Shown here piece by piece: positions 38,277 through 48,020 of a stretch of 64,000 nucleotides of DNA. The position numbers and the translations under genes were made by a program. The DNA comes from Streptomyces smyrnaeus. GTDB lineage: Bacteria; Actinomycetota; Actinomycetes; Streptomycetales; Streptomycetaceae. The stretch's first letter is position 1. Each line of letters starts with the position of its first letter. Below the pieces are notes generated by a model. The model was not told where the DNA came from. It saw only the letters and a program-made list of their open reading frames with translations, and ran no database searches. The DNA is taken from the NCBI RefSeq assembly GCF_017676345.1, contig NZ_JAFFZM010000014.1:124001-188000 (forward strand), written 5' to 3'.

Positions 38277-38696
38277 TCACCAGCCCGGGGGTTTCGCGGT
38301 GCCCATCGCACGGGTGACGGTGATCTCGATGACGACCCGCTCCGGGTTGGGCCGCGGCGGCTTGTAGCGCCGGGTGTACCGCTCCTCGGCGTCCGCCACC
38401 GACTCCGGGTCGTCCCGGACCACCGCTGTGCCCTCCAGCGTGCACCAGCGTCGCCCCTCCGCCTGGCTCACCGCCGCGTGCACGCCGTCCGGCCCGGCGG
38501 CCAGCACGTTGCGCACCTTCTTGCTGGAGCGGCTGCTGATGACCCGTGCGATCCGCGTCGCCGGGTCGTAGGTCACCCCGACCGGGACCAGGTGCGCGGT
38601 GCCGTCGGGGCGCGGTGTGGTGAGGAAGCAGATGCGGCGCTCCTCCCAGAAGCCGGGCTCCTCCCGGGAGCTCCCGGAAGAGGTCTGTGTGCTCAT
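38277..38696 (-). CDS. PPOX-class (pyridoxamine oxidase-fold) flavin/F420-dependent protein
   Basis: A 139-residue split-barrel protein: EERRICFLTTPRPDGTAHLV, PVGVTYD, VISSRSSKKVRNVLAAGPDG and RRWCTLEGTAVV are the usual blocks of PPOX-class F420-dependent enzymes in actinobacteria. Cofactor choice (F420, FMN or haem) and substrate are not decided by sequence. ATG 38696 has no Shine-Dalgarno and TAGCGT lies 7 nt upstream, so a leaderless transcript is likely. Confidence 0.85.
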   Translation of the reverse strand: MSTQTSSGSSREEPGFWEERRICFLTTPRPDGTAHLVPVGVTYDPATRIARVISSRSSKKVRNVLAAGPDGVHAAVSQAEGRRWCTLEGTAVVRDDPESVADAEERYTRRYKPPRPNPERVVIEITVTRAMGTAKPPGW

Positions 38697-38716
38697 GGAG
38701 GGAACGCTACCGGCCG

Positions 38717-39787
38717 TCACGCCGTACCCAGTGGTGCGGCCGGCCAGCCGAGCAGGCGGGCGCCGATCACAGCCGTCTGCAGCATGTAGCGGTGGGACGG
38801 GTCGGTGGGGTTGGCTCCGGTCAGCTGGCGGATGCGCTCCAGGCGGTAGGTGAAGGCGCGGACGCTGAGTGTGAGTCTGCGGGCCGCCTCCGCCGCCACA
38901 CAGCCCGAGTCGAAGTAGGCGGTGAGCGTCTCCAGCAGCGGCTCGACCCCGCCTCGGGCCGCCGTCAGCGGGCCCAGCGTCGCCTGGACGAGGTCGGCCA
39001 TGGCCTGCCGGTCGCGGGTCAGCACGGGGTAGACGAGCAGTTCGGAGGCGTACAGCACCGGTTCGCGCAGCTCCAGTCGCGCACCGAGGTCGAGAACGCT
39101 GAGGGCCTCCTCGTAGGACTGCACCACGCCGCCCGGACCCGGCTGGGAGCGGCCTATCGCCACCTGACCGCCGTCCATCGCGGCGTAGCACTGCTTGGCG
39201 AAGTAGGTGAGCACCTCCGGCTGGTCGCCCGGCGCGACGCACAGCAGCCGGCCGTCCTTGGTGGTCAGCAGGATGCCGCGGTCGTGGAAGCGGGCGATCA
39301 GCGCGCGTTCGACCTGCCGCGCCACCTGGTGCCCCTCGTCGTAGGCGGCCGGTCCGCGGGCGACGGCCACCGCGTGGGTGTGCGAGAGCCGCAGCCCGAA
39401 GCGCTCGGCGCGCTCCGCCAGCCGCCCCAGGTCGCTGCGCCCGTGCAGCAGGTCGTCGATGAACTCCCGCCGGGTGGCCTCCTCCTGGCGGACCGCCTGC
39501 CGCTGGGCGCGCTCGTACCCCTCCGCCACCGCGTCGACCACCTGGTGCATCCCCGTCAGCAGACTGTCGGGGTCGCCCGGCAGGGACGGCCTGGCCGCAC
39601 GCGCCGCCGTCAGATGGGCGCTGACCAGATCGCGCAGCCCGTATCCGGCGTCCGCCGCGCGTTCCCCCAACTCCCGCCGGGTCTCCAGCTCCTGCCGTTT
39701 CAGGCGGCGGCCGGTCGCGCAGACGTCGGCCAGGAGGGCGACGTACCCCTCCAAGTAGGTCTCCGGTATGCGCGCAGCGCCACTCAC
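38717..39787 (-). CDS. PucR/CdaR-family transcriptional regulator
   Basis: A 356-residue regulator with an N-terminal sensory region (helical, residues 1-150), a GGDEF-like middle fold and the C-terminal PucR helix-turn-helix: LLETLTAYFDSGCVAAEAAR followed by RLTLSVRAFTYRLERIRQLTG. Ligand and targets are unknown. GTG 39787 follows GGAG at 6 nt. It is divergent from the YqiJ-like operon at 40041. Confidence 0.9.
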   Translation of the reverse strand: MSGAARIPETYLEGYVALLADVCATGRRLKRQELETRRELGERAADAGYGLRDLVSAHLTAARAARPSLPGDPDSLLTGMHQVVDAVAEGYERAQRQAVRQEEATRREFIDDLLHGRSDLGRLAERAERFGLRLSHTHAVAVARGPAAYDEGHQVARQVERALIARFHDRGILLTTKDGRLLCVAPGDQPEVLTYFAKQCYAAMDGGQVAIGRSQPGPGGVVQSYEEALSVLDLGARLELREPVLYASELLVYPVLTRDRQAMADLVQATLGPLTAARGGVEPLLETLTAYFDSGCVAAEAARRLTLSVRAFTYRLERIRQLTGANPTDPSHRYMLQTAVIGARLLGWPAAPLGTA

Positions 39788-39825
39788 CCGTATCTCCGCT
39801 CTCCTGATGTCCCGTTGACGGTTCC

Positions 39826-39856
39826 TTGACGCCGTCCGGCACGCAGACCCTAGAGA
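39826..39856 (+). promoter_or_regulatory. Possible promoter of the YqiJ/flotillin operon
   Basis: TTGACG at 39826-39831 and TAGAGA at 39851-39856 are separated by 19 nt, a little long for a vegetative promoter. They lie 185 bp upstream of the ATG at 40041. Confidence 0.35.
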
Positions 39857-40040
39857 ACTCTGCCGGGTTCCGGCAATGCGTGTGGGGTGACCCGGACGCC
39901 AGAATGTTCGGCGAGGGGGGCACAACAGGGGGAAACCGGGGGGAACCGGGGGATGCCTCAGTGCCGCGCACCGACGGGGGGTGCCGTACACCGGCAGGTT
40001 CGCGGCGCTGAGGCAACGGGGGACGACGGAGGGGATGGCC

Positions 40041-40670
40041 ATGGGAGCGTTCTTGCGAGCGGCCGTGGCCTTCCCCACCGTCGTGTTCTCCGCCGCCTTG
40101 CTCGTGGTCGTCGTCTGCTGGCTCCTCGTCGCCCTCGGCGCCGCGGACCCGGAGGGGTTCGAGGGGCCCTTCGGGGCTCAGATGTGGGGGCTGGGCGGAC
40201 TGCCCGCCGCCGTCGGGCTCTCGCTGCTGACGGCGTTCGCCTGGCTGCTGAGTCTCACCGGCGGGGCGCTGCTCGACGGGTCCGGGCTGTCGCCGGGGCT
40301 GCAGACCGCGGCCGGTGCCGGACTGCTGGTCGCCGCGCCACTGGCCGCCTGGCCGCCCGCCCGGGCGGTGGCGCGCGGGGCGGCGCGGCTCCTGCCCGCG
40401 GGTACCGGCCCCTCGCGGCACGACTTCGTCGGTCTGACGTGCACCGTGCGCACCCGGCGGGTGGATGAGCGGTTCGGCCAGGCCGAGGTCATCGCCGAGG
40501 ACGGCTCCAGCGCACTGGTGCAGGTGCGGCAGACGGGCACCGACCGGCTGACGCTGGGCAGCCTCGGCCTGCTGTACGCGTACGACGACGAGGGCGAGTT
40601 CTTCTGGGTCGCGCCCTTCGACGCCGCGCTCGATCCGGGCCGGCCCCTCGGCCGGCCGTCCCCCGGCTGA
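40041..40670 (+). CDS. YqiJ-like OB-fold membrane protein
   Basis: A 209-residue protein with about three membrane helices in the first 110 residues, followed by a cytosolic OB-fold/NfeD-like domain (FVGLTCTVRTRRVDERFGQAEV). YqiJ-type proteins partner flotillins, and the next gene is a YqiK-type flotillin 117 bp downstream. ATG 40041 is chosen because GGAGGGG lies 6 nt upstream. Confidence 0.8.
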   Translation: MGAFLRAAVAFPTVVFSAALLVVVVCWLLVALGAADPEGFEGPFGAQMWGLGGLPAAVGLSLLTAFAWLLSLTGGALLDGSGLSPGLQTAAGAGLLVAAPLAAWPPARAVARGAARLLPAGTGPSRHDFVGLTCTVRTRRVDERFGQAEVIAEDGSSALVQVRQTGTDRLTLGSLGLLYAYDDEGEFFWVAPFDAALDPGRPLGRPSPG

Positions 40671-40787
40671 CCGCTGCCGACCGGCCGGCACCACCGGCCA
40701 CCGGTCACCGGCCACCCGCCTCGGTTCGCGCCGATCGGCTCACCGGCCCGGCTCCGCATTCCTTACACACTTCGCAAAGGGCGTCAC

Positions 40788-42779
40788 ATGGATACCTTTT
40801 CCCTGGGACTCGGCGTACTGGTCGCCGTCGTCCTGCTGATCGTGCTCGTCGCGCTCCTGGTCGTCTCCCGCCTCTTCCGCAAGGTGGAACAGGGCCGCGC
40901 GCTGATCGTCTCCAAGATGCGGAAGGTCGATGTGACCTTCACCGGACAGGTCGTCCTGCCCGTCCTGCACAAGGCCGAGGTCATGGACATCTCGGTCAAG
41001 ACGATCGACATCTCGCGCACCGGCCGCGACGGGCTGATCTGCAAGGACAACATCCGCGCCGACATCCGGATCTCGTTCTTCGTCCGCGTCAACAAGACCG
41101 CCGAGGACGTCATCAAGGTGGCGCAGGCCATCGGCACGGAGCGGGCGAGCGACAAGGGCACCCTCCAGGAGCTGTTCAACGCGAAGTTCTCCGAGGCGCT
41201 CAAGACCGTCGGCAAGCAGCTCGACTTCGCCGACCTCTACACCAAGCGGGACGAACTGCGCGACCGCATCATCCAGGTCATCGGCACCGACCTGAACGGC
41301 TACAGCCTCGAGGACGCGGCCATCGACTACCTGGAGCAGACGCCGCTGGCCCAGCTGGACGCCGCCAACGTCCTCGACGCCCAGGGCATCCGGAAGATCA
41401 CCGAGCTGACGGCCGTCGAGCATGTGCGCACCAACGAGTTCCAGCGCGGCGAGGAGAAGGAGATCACCCGGCAGAACGTCGACGCGCGCGAGGCGATCCT
41501 GGAACTGGAGCGGCGGCAGGCGGACGCCGAGATCAAGCAGCGCCGTGAGATCGAGACCGTACGGGCCCGTGAGGAGGCCGAGACGGCACGCGTCGTGGAG
41601 GAGGAGCGGCTGCGTGCCCAGGCGGCGTTCCTGCGCACCGAGGAACAGCTCGGGGTGCAGCGCGAGAACCAGAACCGCGAGATCGCCGTGGCGCAGAAGA
41701 ACCGCGAGCGGGTCATCGCCATCGAGAGCGAGCGCATCGAGAAGGACCGCCTGCTGGAGGTCATCGCACGGGACCGCGAGACCGAACTGACCCGTATCTC
41801 CGCGGAGAAGGAGGTCGAGGCACAGAAGCGGGACATCGCCGAGGTCATCCGCGAGCGCGTCGCCGTGGACCGCACCGTCGCCGAGCAGGAGGAGTCGATC
41901 AAGAAGCTGCGCGCGGTCGAGGAGGCCGAGCGCGAGCGCCAGGCCGTCATCATCGCGGCGGAGGCCGAGGCGCAGGAGAAGCTGGTCAAGGACATCAAGG
42001 CGGCCGAGGCCGCCGAGCAGGCCGCCACCCACCGGGCGGCCGAGGAACTGACCCTCTCCGAGGCCCGGTTGAAGGCCGCCGATCTGGACGCCAAGGCCAA
42101 GGTCCGGCTCGCCGAGGGCATCCAGGCCGAGAACGCCGCCGCCGGGCTCGCCGAGGTGCAGGTGCGCGACAAGGAGGCCGAGGTCCTGGAGAAGGCCGGG
42201 CGCGCCGAAGCCGAAGCCGTCGCCGCACGGCTGCGTGCCGAGGCCGAGGGCGCACGCGCCAAGGCGCTCGCCGAGGCCGAGGGCGCCCAGGCACAGGCTG
42301 CTGCCGACGCGGCGGCGGTCGGCGAGAAGCTGAAGGCCGAGGCCGAGGGGCTGACGGAGAAGGCCGCCGCGATGGCGGCACTGGACGAGGCGTCCCGTGA
42401 GCACGAGGAGTTCCGGCTGCGGCTGGAGGCCGACAAGGACGTACGGCTGGCCGGGCTGGACGTCCAGCGGCAGCTTGCCGAGGCGCAGGCCACGGTGCTG
42501 TCCAAGGGCCTGGAGAGCGCCGACATCAACATCGTCGGCGGTGAGTCCGTCTTCTTCGACCGGCTGGTCTCCGCCATCTCGCTCGGCAGGAGCGTGGACG
42601 CGTTCGCGGGCAGCTCGGAGACGGTGCAGGCCCTTGCGGGGCCGTGGCTGGACGGCAGCGGGGATTTCACGGGTGACCTGAAGGAGGTTCTGGGCTCGCT
42701 CAGCACAGGCGACGTCCAGAACCTGAGCGCCTCCGCGCTGATGGCCAAGCTGACGAAGAACGGCGCGCCGCAGGGGTGA
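40788..42779 (+). CDS. Flotillin-family SPFH protein (YqiK type)
   Basis: A 663-residue protein with an N-terminal membrane helix (LGVLVAVVLLIVLVALLVVS), an SPFH/band-7 domain to about residue 200, and a very long Glu/Ala/Arg-rich coiled coil to ~560 with repeated KAEAEG-like heptads. The C-terminal part (NIVGGESVFFDRLVSAISLG) matches flotillins. It likely scaffolds membrane microdomains. It is operonic with the YqiJ-like gene and the ATPase at 42945. Confidence 0.93.
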   Translation: MDTFSLGLGVLVAVVLLIVLVALLVVSRLFRKVEQGRALIVSKMRKVDVTFTGQVVLPVLHKAEVMDISVKTIDISRTGRDGLICKDNIRADIRISFFVRVNKTAEDVIKVAQAIGTERASDKGTLQELFNAKFSEALKTVGKQLDFADLYTKRDELRDRIIQVIGTDLNGYSLEDAAIDYLEQTPLAQLDAANVLDAQGIRKITELTAVEHVRTNEFQRGEEKEITRQNVDAREAILELERRQADAEIKQRREIETVRAREEAETARVVEEERLRAQAAFLRTEEQLGVQRENQNREIAVAQKNRERVIAIESERIEKDRLLEVIARDRETELTRISAEKEVEAQKRDIAEVIRERVAVDRTVAEQEESIKKLRAVEEAERERQAVIIAAEAEAQEKLVKDIKAAEAAEQAATHRAAEELTLSEARLKAADLDAKAKVRLAEGIQAENAAAGLAEVQVRDKEAEVLEKAGRAEAEAVAARLRAEAEGARAKALAEAEGAQAQAAADAAAVGEKLKAEAEGLTEKAAAMAALDEASREHEEFRLRLEADKDVRLAGLDVQRQLAEAQATVLSKGLESADINIVGGESVFFDRLVSAISLGRSVDAFAGSSETVQALAGPWLDGSGDFTGDLKEVLGSLSTGDVQNLSASALMAKLTKNGAPQG

Positions 42780-42820
42780 CTTCTGGAGAGGGGGTGCCCC
42801 TGCCTCGCCGCCGCCGTCTG

Positions 42821-42894
42821 CGGGTGCTCCCCCAGCCTTCGGCCGGGAGGTGCCTTGGGGGTACCCCCTGCTCGAAGAGCTTGGGGGAGCAGGG
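42821..42894. repeat. Streptomyces-type palindromic intergenic repeat
   Basis: Contains CTCCCCCA (42827-42834) complementary to TGGGGGAG (42882-42889), and CCCTGCTC (42866-42873) complementary to GAGCAGGG (42887-42894). The CTCCCCCAG and CTCGAAGAGCTTGGGGGAG pieces are familiar from dispersed intergenic repeats of Streptomyces genomes. It lies within the flotillin operon and could form alternative hairpins. Confidence 0.65.
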
Positions 42895-42944
42895 TGGGCA
42901 GGCGCAGCCCCTTGGAGCCGAACGAAGACGAGAGGGAGGCAGCA

Positions 42945-45900
42945 ATGGAGACCGGCACGTATGAGGTGTTGCGCGACCGGCTCGCCGCGCAGGGCGCCGA
43001 GCTCGCCCGCAGGGCCGAAGAGCTCAACACTCTGCGTACCGAGCAGTTCGGTGCCCGGCGGCTGGAGCTGAGCGACACCGGGCAGCTGCGCACCGAGCGC
43101 CCGAGCCTGCCCCGCGACGTCGTGGCCGTGGGCGAGCGGCTGCTGTTCGGCTACCACGCCGTGCCGGCCCCGGCCGACGGGGAGACCCGCCCGGCCGATG
43201 TGCTGGCCCTGCACGACCGGCAGCTCAACCCGCTGCCCGCCGACGCGGTGCCCGGACTGCTGGACGACGCCGACTTCCAGCGCGAGTTCGCCGCGCTGCA
43301 CCGCTACTACCGGCACGCCCGGCTGCTGCGGCTGCGCCCGGTCGAGGGCAAGCTGCTGGCCGTCTTCCAGACCGGTGAGCGCCCCACCGACATCCGTGTC
43401 CTGCGCTGGGCGCTGGCCCAGGACGGCGGCGGCGCCCGGTTCCTGGACGCGCGCGGCGAGCGCGACCACACCTTCCCGCCGGCCCACGACCTGGCGTGGA
43501 CGGAGGCCACCCGCGAGGACCACGTTCCCGGGCGCCATCCCCATGTGGCCGTCGGCGACGGCCTGTGCGTCTCGACGGTCGGCGGGTTCCTCACCGTCAA
43601 GGACGTCGACGACACCGACAGCGGTGCGGGGCTGCACCGTGAGCCGGTCACCGACCCCCTCCAGTCGCTGGCGGACGCCGAGATCGCGCACGCCCGGGTG
43701 GGCCCGCTGGTGCTGCTGCGGGTCAAGCCCTACAAGGAGGAGCAGCGCAGATACCTGGTCGTCAACACCTTGACCCGGCAGGTGGTGCGGCTGGACGGGA
43801 TCGGCTCGGCCTGCCGTCGGCTGCCGGACGACGGCGGGCTGGTCTTCCCCGGCGGCTACTACCTGACCTCGGGCGAGTGGAAGACCTTCGACGCCGTGGC
43901 CGCGGACGGACCTGGCGGCAACGGCACCGGCACCGGCTTCGGCTTCGAGACCGCCGTGCGCGCACCGAACGGCGAGGACGTGCTGTTCGCCTTCCACGCT
44001 CCTCAGGAGGGCGGTCGCGACCTGCTGCTGTCGTACAACACGATGCGCCAGGAGGTCGCCGCGCCGCTGGTGTGCAAGGGGCACGCCCTCTTCGACGACG
44101 GCACGCTGGCCGTGCTGCGCGCGGACGGCGGGGACCGGGCGGAGCCCGCGCAGGTGCACACGCTGCAGTGGTGGGACTCGCCCTATCTCGCGGACACCGT
44201 CGAGGCGGGCCGTCAGGCCGACGCGGGACCGCTGGCCCGGATCGGCAACCGGGAGCTGGTCGGCGGCATCTCCGCCTGCCTGGCCGTCGCCCGCAGCGCC
44301 GCACCCGCGCACACGGAACCGACCGCCGAGAGCTACCAGGCCCTCGTCGCCGCCTGCGAGCGCACCGCCGACGGCCACCCGTGGCTCGGCGACCGGGAGA
44401 CCGGCGATCTGCGCACCCCGCTGGAGGCGCTGCGCAGCACCGCGGCACAGGTGCTCGCCGAGCACCGGACCGTGCGCGAGCTCACCCAGCAGGCCGCCGA
44501 GGCGCTGGAGGAGGCGGCCGCCCGGCTGGCCTCGGTGGTACGGCGGCTGCGCGGCGAGGCACCGCGCTCGGCCGCCGCCTGGGTCGAGGGGCTGACCGAA
44601 CTGCGGGCGGCCCAGGGCAAGCTGCTCGGCTGCGCGGAGCTGCGGTACGCGGACACCGCACGCGCGGCCGAACTGGCGGCCGAGGCCGAGACGGAGCTGG
44701 CCGACTTCGCACTGCGCGCCGTCGAGCGGCTGTGCGAGAAGGACGCGTTCGCGGGCCACCACCAGGAGATCGAGGAACTGCTCGGGCGGGCCCGGGAGCT
44801 GGGCACGGCCGCCGAAGCCGGACCCGTCGCCGACCGGATCGGCGCGCTGGAGGAGGGCCTGCGCACCGTCACCGAGGTGATCGGCGGGCTGGAGGCGGGT
44901 GACGCCACCGTCCGTACCGCCGCGCTGGAGCGGGTCTCGGAGGTGGCCGGCGGACTCAACCGGGCCCGCGCCACACTGGAGGCCCGCCGCCGCGCCCTGC
45001 TGGCCGACGAGTCCAAGGCGGAGTTCGCCGCCGAGTTCACGCTGCTCGGGCAGTCCCTCACCGCCGCGCTCGGTGTCGCCGACACCCCGCAGCAGTGCGA
45101 GACCCAGCACGCGCGGCTGCTGGCGAAGGTGGAGGAACTGGAGCAGCGGTTCGCCGATTCGGCCGACTTCCTCGCCGAACTCGACACCAGGCGCACCGAG
45201 CTCAACGACGCCTTCGCCGCGCGCAAGCAGGCGCTGTCCGAAGCCAGGGCGCGCCGCACCCAGCAGCTGGTCACCTCCGCCGAGCGCACCCTGCGCACCC
45301 TGGCGCGCCGCGCCGGTGAACTGGCCGACACCGAGGCCCTGGCAGCGTTCTTCACCTCCGACCCCATGACCGGCACCGTACGGCGCACCGCCGCGACACT
45401 GCGCGAGCTGGGCGAGTCGGCCCGGGCCCAGGAGCTGGAGGACCGGCTGGTGACCGCCCGCCAGGAGGCGGCGCGCGCCCTGCGGGACCGCGGCGAGCTC
45501 TACCTGGACGGTGGCAGCGTGCTGCGCCTGGGCCGCCACCGGTTCGCCGTCAACACCCAGCCGCTCGACCTCACCCTCGTTCCCGACGGGCCAGGCTTGT
45601 CACTCGCCCTGACCGGCACCGACTACCGGGCGCCGGTCACCGACCCCGAGCTGGTGGCGCAGCGCGCCCTGGGCCGGCGGCTGCTGCCTTCCGAGTCCGA
45701 CGAGGTCTACCGCGCCGAGTATCTGGCGGCCCGGCTGCTGGACGAACACGGGCCGCAGGCCCTCGACGCGGCCGGGGACCTGGCCGGGCTCGTACAGCAG
45801 GCCGCGCGCGAGGCCTACGACGAGGGCTATGAGCGCGGCGTCCACGACCACGACGCCACACTCGTCCTGGAGGCGCTGCTGCGGCTGGAGGAGGGCGCCG

Positions 45901-47876
45901 GAGCGCTCCGCCACGAGCCCGGCGCCCGTGCCGCCGCGCAGCTGTTCTGGGCGCACGGCACCGCCCCCGCGCAGCGTGCCGCCTGGAGCCGGCGTGCCGT
46001 CTCGCTGGCCCGCGCGGGCGAGACCTTCGGCGGGGTGCCGGCCGGTGACCGGCTCCGCGCCGAACTCGCCGACCGGATCGCGGCGTTCACCGCGGCGTTC
46101 GAGGAGCAGAGCCCGCCGGGCGAGGGCGCCACCGCCCGGCCGGTGGCCGCGGCCGGCTATCTGCTGGAGGAGTTGACCACCGCGCCGGCCGGATTCGTCC
46201 TCGGCGCCGAGGCCCGCACCCTGCTGGAGAAGTTCCGCCACACCCTCGACGCCGACACCTACGACACCTACGTCGCCGACCTCGCGGCGCTTGAGACCTT
46301 CGCCGAACAGCACCAGCTGGCCTCCGCCTGGCTGTCCTCCTACGCGCGCTCCACCGGGACCGATCCGGCCCCGGGCGACCTGGCCGAGGCGGTCGCCGCG
46401 CAGCTGTGCCCCGAGCTGGAGCGCTACTCCGCCGAGGCGCCGCTGACCCGCACCGTGACCGGGCTGCTGGGCTCCCATCCCCGTGTCCGGGACGGGCAGC
46501 TCACCGTCCGGCTGGACGAGTTCCTCGCCCGGACGGGCTCCTTCCGCGCTCACGAGGTGCCCGCCTTCCGCGCCCACCAGCGGCGCCGCGCCCAGCTGGT
46601 CGCCGCCGAGAGGGACCGGCTGCGGCTGGCCGACCACCGGCCGCGCGCCCTGCCCGGATTCGTCCGCAGCCGGCTGATCGACGAGGTCTGGCTGCCGCTG
46701 ATCGGCGAGAACCTGGCCAAACAGCTGGGGACCGACGCCGGGGTGGGCGCTCCGGGTGGCCTGCTGCTCCTGCTCTCCCCGCCGGGGTACGGCAAGACGA
46801 CGCTGCTGGAGTACGTGGCCGAGCGGCTCGGGCTGCTGCTCGTCAAGGTGAACGGCCCCGCCCTCGGCCGGACGGTGACCTCCCTCGACCCGGCGCAGGC
46901 GCCCGGCGCGACCGCCCGGCAGGAGGTGGAGAAGATCAACTTCGCGCTGAAGGCGGGCAACAACACGCTGCTGTACGTGGACGACATCCAGCACACCTGT
47001 CCGCAGTTCCTGGAGAAGTTCATCCCGCTGTGCGACGGCACCCGCCGGGTGGAGGGCGTGTGGCAGGGCGAGCCGCACACCTACGACCTGCGCGGCAAGC
47101 GGTTCGCCGTCTGTATGGCGGGCAACCCCTACACGGAGTCCGGCAGCCGCTTCAGCGTGCCCGACATGCTGGCCAACCGGGCCGATGTGTGGAACCTGGG
47201 CGAGGTGCTGTCCGGCAAGCAGGACGCCTTCGCCCTCAGCTTCGTGGAGAACGCGCTGACCTCCCATCCGGTGCTGGCGCCGCTGGCGGACCGGCCCCGC
47301 GCTGACCTGGAGGTGTTGGTCGCCCTGGCGCAGCAGGACGCCACCGCCGCCGTACGGGCCGACCAGCTGTCGTGGCCCTGCCCGCCCGCCGAACTGGAGC
47401 GCATCCTCGCCGTGCTGCGCCATGTGCTGACGGTGCGTGGGACGGTGCTCGCGGTCAATCGCGCCTACATCGCCTCCGCCGGGCAGACCGACGCGAGCCG
47501 CACCGAGCCGCCGTTCCGGCTGCAGGGCTCCTACCGCACCATGAACAAGATCGTGCAGCGGATCGAGCCCGTCATGAACGACGCCGAGGTCGGCGCCGTC
47601 GTCGACGACCACTACTCCGCCGAGGCGCAGACGCTGACCGGCGACGCCGAGGCCAACCTGCTCAAACTCGCACAGCTGCGCGGGGCGCTCACCGCCGAGC
47701 AGGCCGACCGGTGGGCGGAGATCAAACGGGCCCATGTGCGCACCCAGGCGCTCGGCGACACCGACGCGGACCCGATGGCGCGCGCCGTCGCCGCCCTCGG
47801 TCTGCTGGCCGACCGCGTCGCCGCCGTCGAGTCGGCCCTCGTCCGCGCCACCTCCGCGCGCTCCGCGCCGCGGTGA
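42945..47876 (+). CDS. Giant AAA ATPase with DUF3686-type N-terminus (DNA repair ATPase family)
   Basis: A 1643-residue protein. The N-terminal half (METGTYEVLRDRLAAQGAEL; RPSLPRDVVAVGERLLFGYH) matches the DUF3686/DNA-repair-ATPase family. The middle is helical/coiled coil. Near the C-terminus is an AAA domain with Walker A PPGYGKTT around residue 1282 and Walker B-like LLYVDDIQHT around 1345. This family co-occurs with YqiJ/YqiK flotillins, so the three genes form a conserved module. ATG 42945 follows GAGGGAGG at 5 nt. Its biochemical activity is not established. Confidence 0.85.
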   Translation: METGTYEVLRDRLAAQGAELARRAEELNTLRTEQFGARRLELSDTGQLRTERPSLPRDVVAVGERLLFGYHAVPAPADGETRPADVLALHDRQLNPLPADAVPGLLDDADFQREFAALHRYYRHARLLRLRPVEGKLLAVFQTGERPTDIRVLRWALAQDGGGARFLDARGERDHTFPPAHDLAWTEATREDHVPGRHPHVAVGDGLCVSTVGGFLTVKDVDDTDSGAGLHREPVTDPLQSLADAEIAHARVGPLVLLRVKPYKEEQRRYLVVNTLTRQVVRLDGIGSACRRLPDDGGLVFPGGYYLTSGEWKTFDAVAADGPGGNGTGTGFGFETAVRAPNGEDVLFAFHAPQEGGRDLLLSYNTMRQEVAAPLVCKGHALFDDGTLAVLRADGGDRAEPAQVHTLQWWDSPYLADTVEAGRQADAGPLARIGNRELVGGISACLAVARSAAPAHTEPTAESYQALVAACERTADGHPWLGDRETGDLRTPLEALRSTAAQVLAEHRTVRELTQQAAEALEEAAARLASVVRRLRGEAPRSAAAWVEGLTELRAAQGKLLGCAELRYADTARAAELAAEAETELADFALRAVERLCEKDAFAGHHQEIEELLGRARELGTAAEAGPVADRIGALEEGLRTVTEVIGGLEAGDATVRTAALERVSEVAGGLNRARATLEARRRALLADESKAEFAAEFTLLGQSLTAALGVADTPQQCETQHARLLAKVEELEQRFADSADFLAELDTRRTELNDAFAARKQALSEARARRTQQLVTSAERTLRTLARRAGELADTEALAAFFTSDPMTGTVRRTAATLRELGESARAQELEDRLVTARQEAARALRDRGELYLDGGSVLRLGRHRFAVNTQPLDLTLVPDGPGLSLALTGTDYRAPVTDPELVAQRALGRRLLPSESDEVYRAEYLAARLLDEHGPQALDAAGDLAGLVQQAAREAYDEGYERGVHDHDATLVLEALLRLEEGAGALRHEPGARAAAQLFWAHGTAPAQRAAWSRRAVSLARAGETFGGVPAGDRLRAELADRIAAFTAAFEEQSPPGEGATARPVAAAGYLLEELTTAPAGFVLGAEARTLLEKFRHTLDADTYDTYVADLAALETFAEQHQLASAWLSSYARSTGTDPAPGDLAEAVAAQLCPELERYSAEAPLTRTVTGLLGSHPRVRDGQLTVRLDEFLARTGSFRAHEVPAFRAHQRRRAQLVAAERDRLRLADHRPRALPGFVRSRLIDEVWLPLIGENLAKQLGTDAGVGAPGGLLLLLSPPGYGKTTLLEYVAERLGLLLVKVNGPALGRTVTSLDPAQAPGATARQEVEKINFALKAGNNTLLYVDDIQHTCPQFLEKFIPLCDGTRRVEGVWQGEPHTYDLRGKRFAVCMAGNPYTESGSRFSVPDMLANRADVWNLGEVLSGKQDAFALSFVENALTSHPVLAPLADRPRADLEVLVALAQQDATAAVRADQLSWPCPPAELERILAVLRHVLTVRGTVLAVNRAYIASAGQTDASRTEPPFRLQGSYRTMNKIVQRIEPVMNDAEVGAVVDDHYSAEAQTLTGDAEANLLKLAQLRGALTAEQADRWAEIKRAHVRTQALGDTDADPMARAVAALGLLADRVAAVESALVRATSARSAPR

Positions 47877-48020
47877 TACGGCCGGCGGGCACGCCGCTGC
47901 GATCGGATAACGAGACGGCCGGGGTGTCCGTTGCCCGTGGGGCCGTTGCTTAGGGTGAAGCTCCGAGCGTAGGACCGCGACGGAAGCGGTTGCGTGGACG
48001 TGACGTCGCAAGGGAGCGCC

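Noticed and set aside
42855..42944. Longer N-terminus for the DUF3686 ATPase
   Set aside because: The extra codons translate the intergenic palindromic repeat, and a strong GAGGGAGG site precedes ATG 42945.
40740..45539. A 1599-codon minus-strand frame opposite the flotillin and ATPase genes
   Set aside because: The sense-strand proteins have clear SPFH and DUF3686 features; the antisense frame has none and mirrors the coiled-coil codons.
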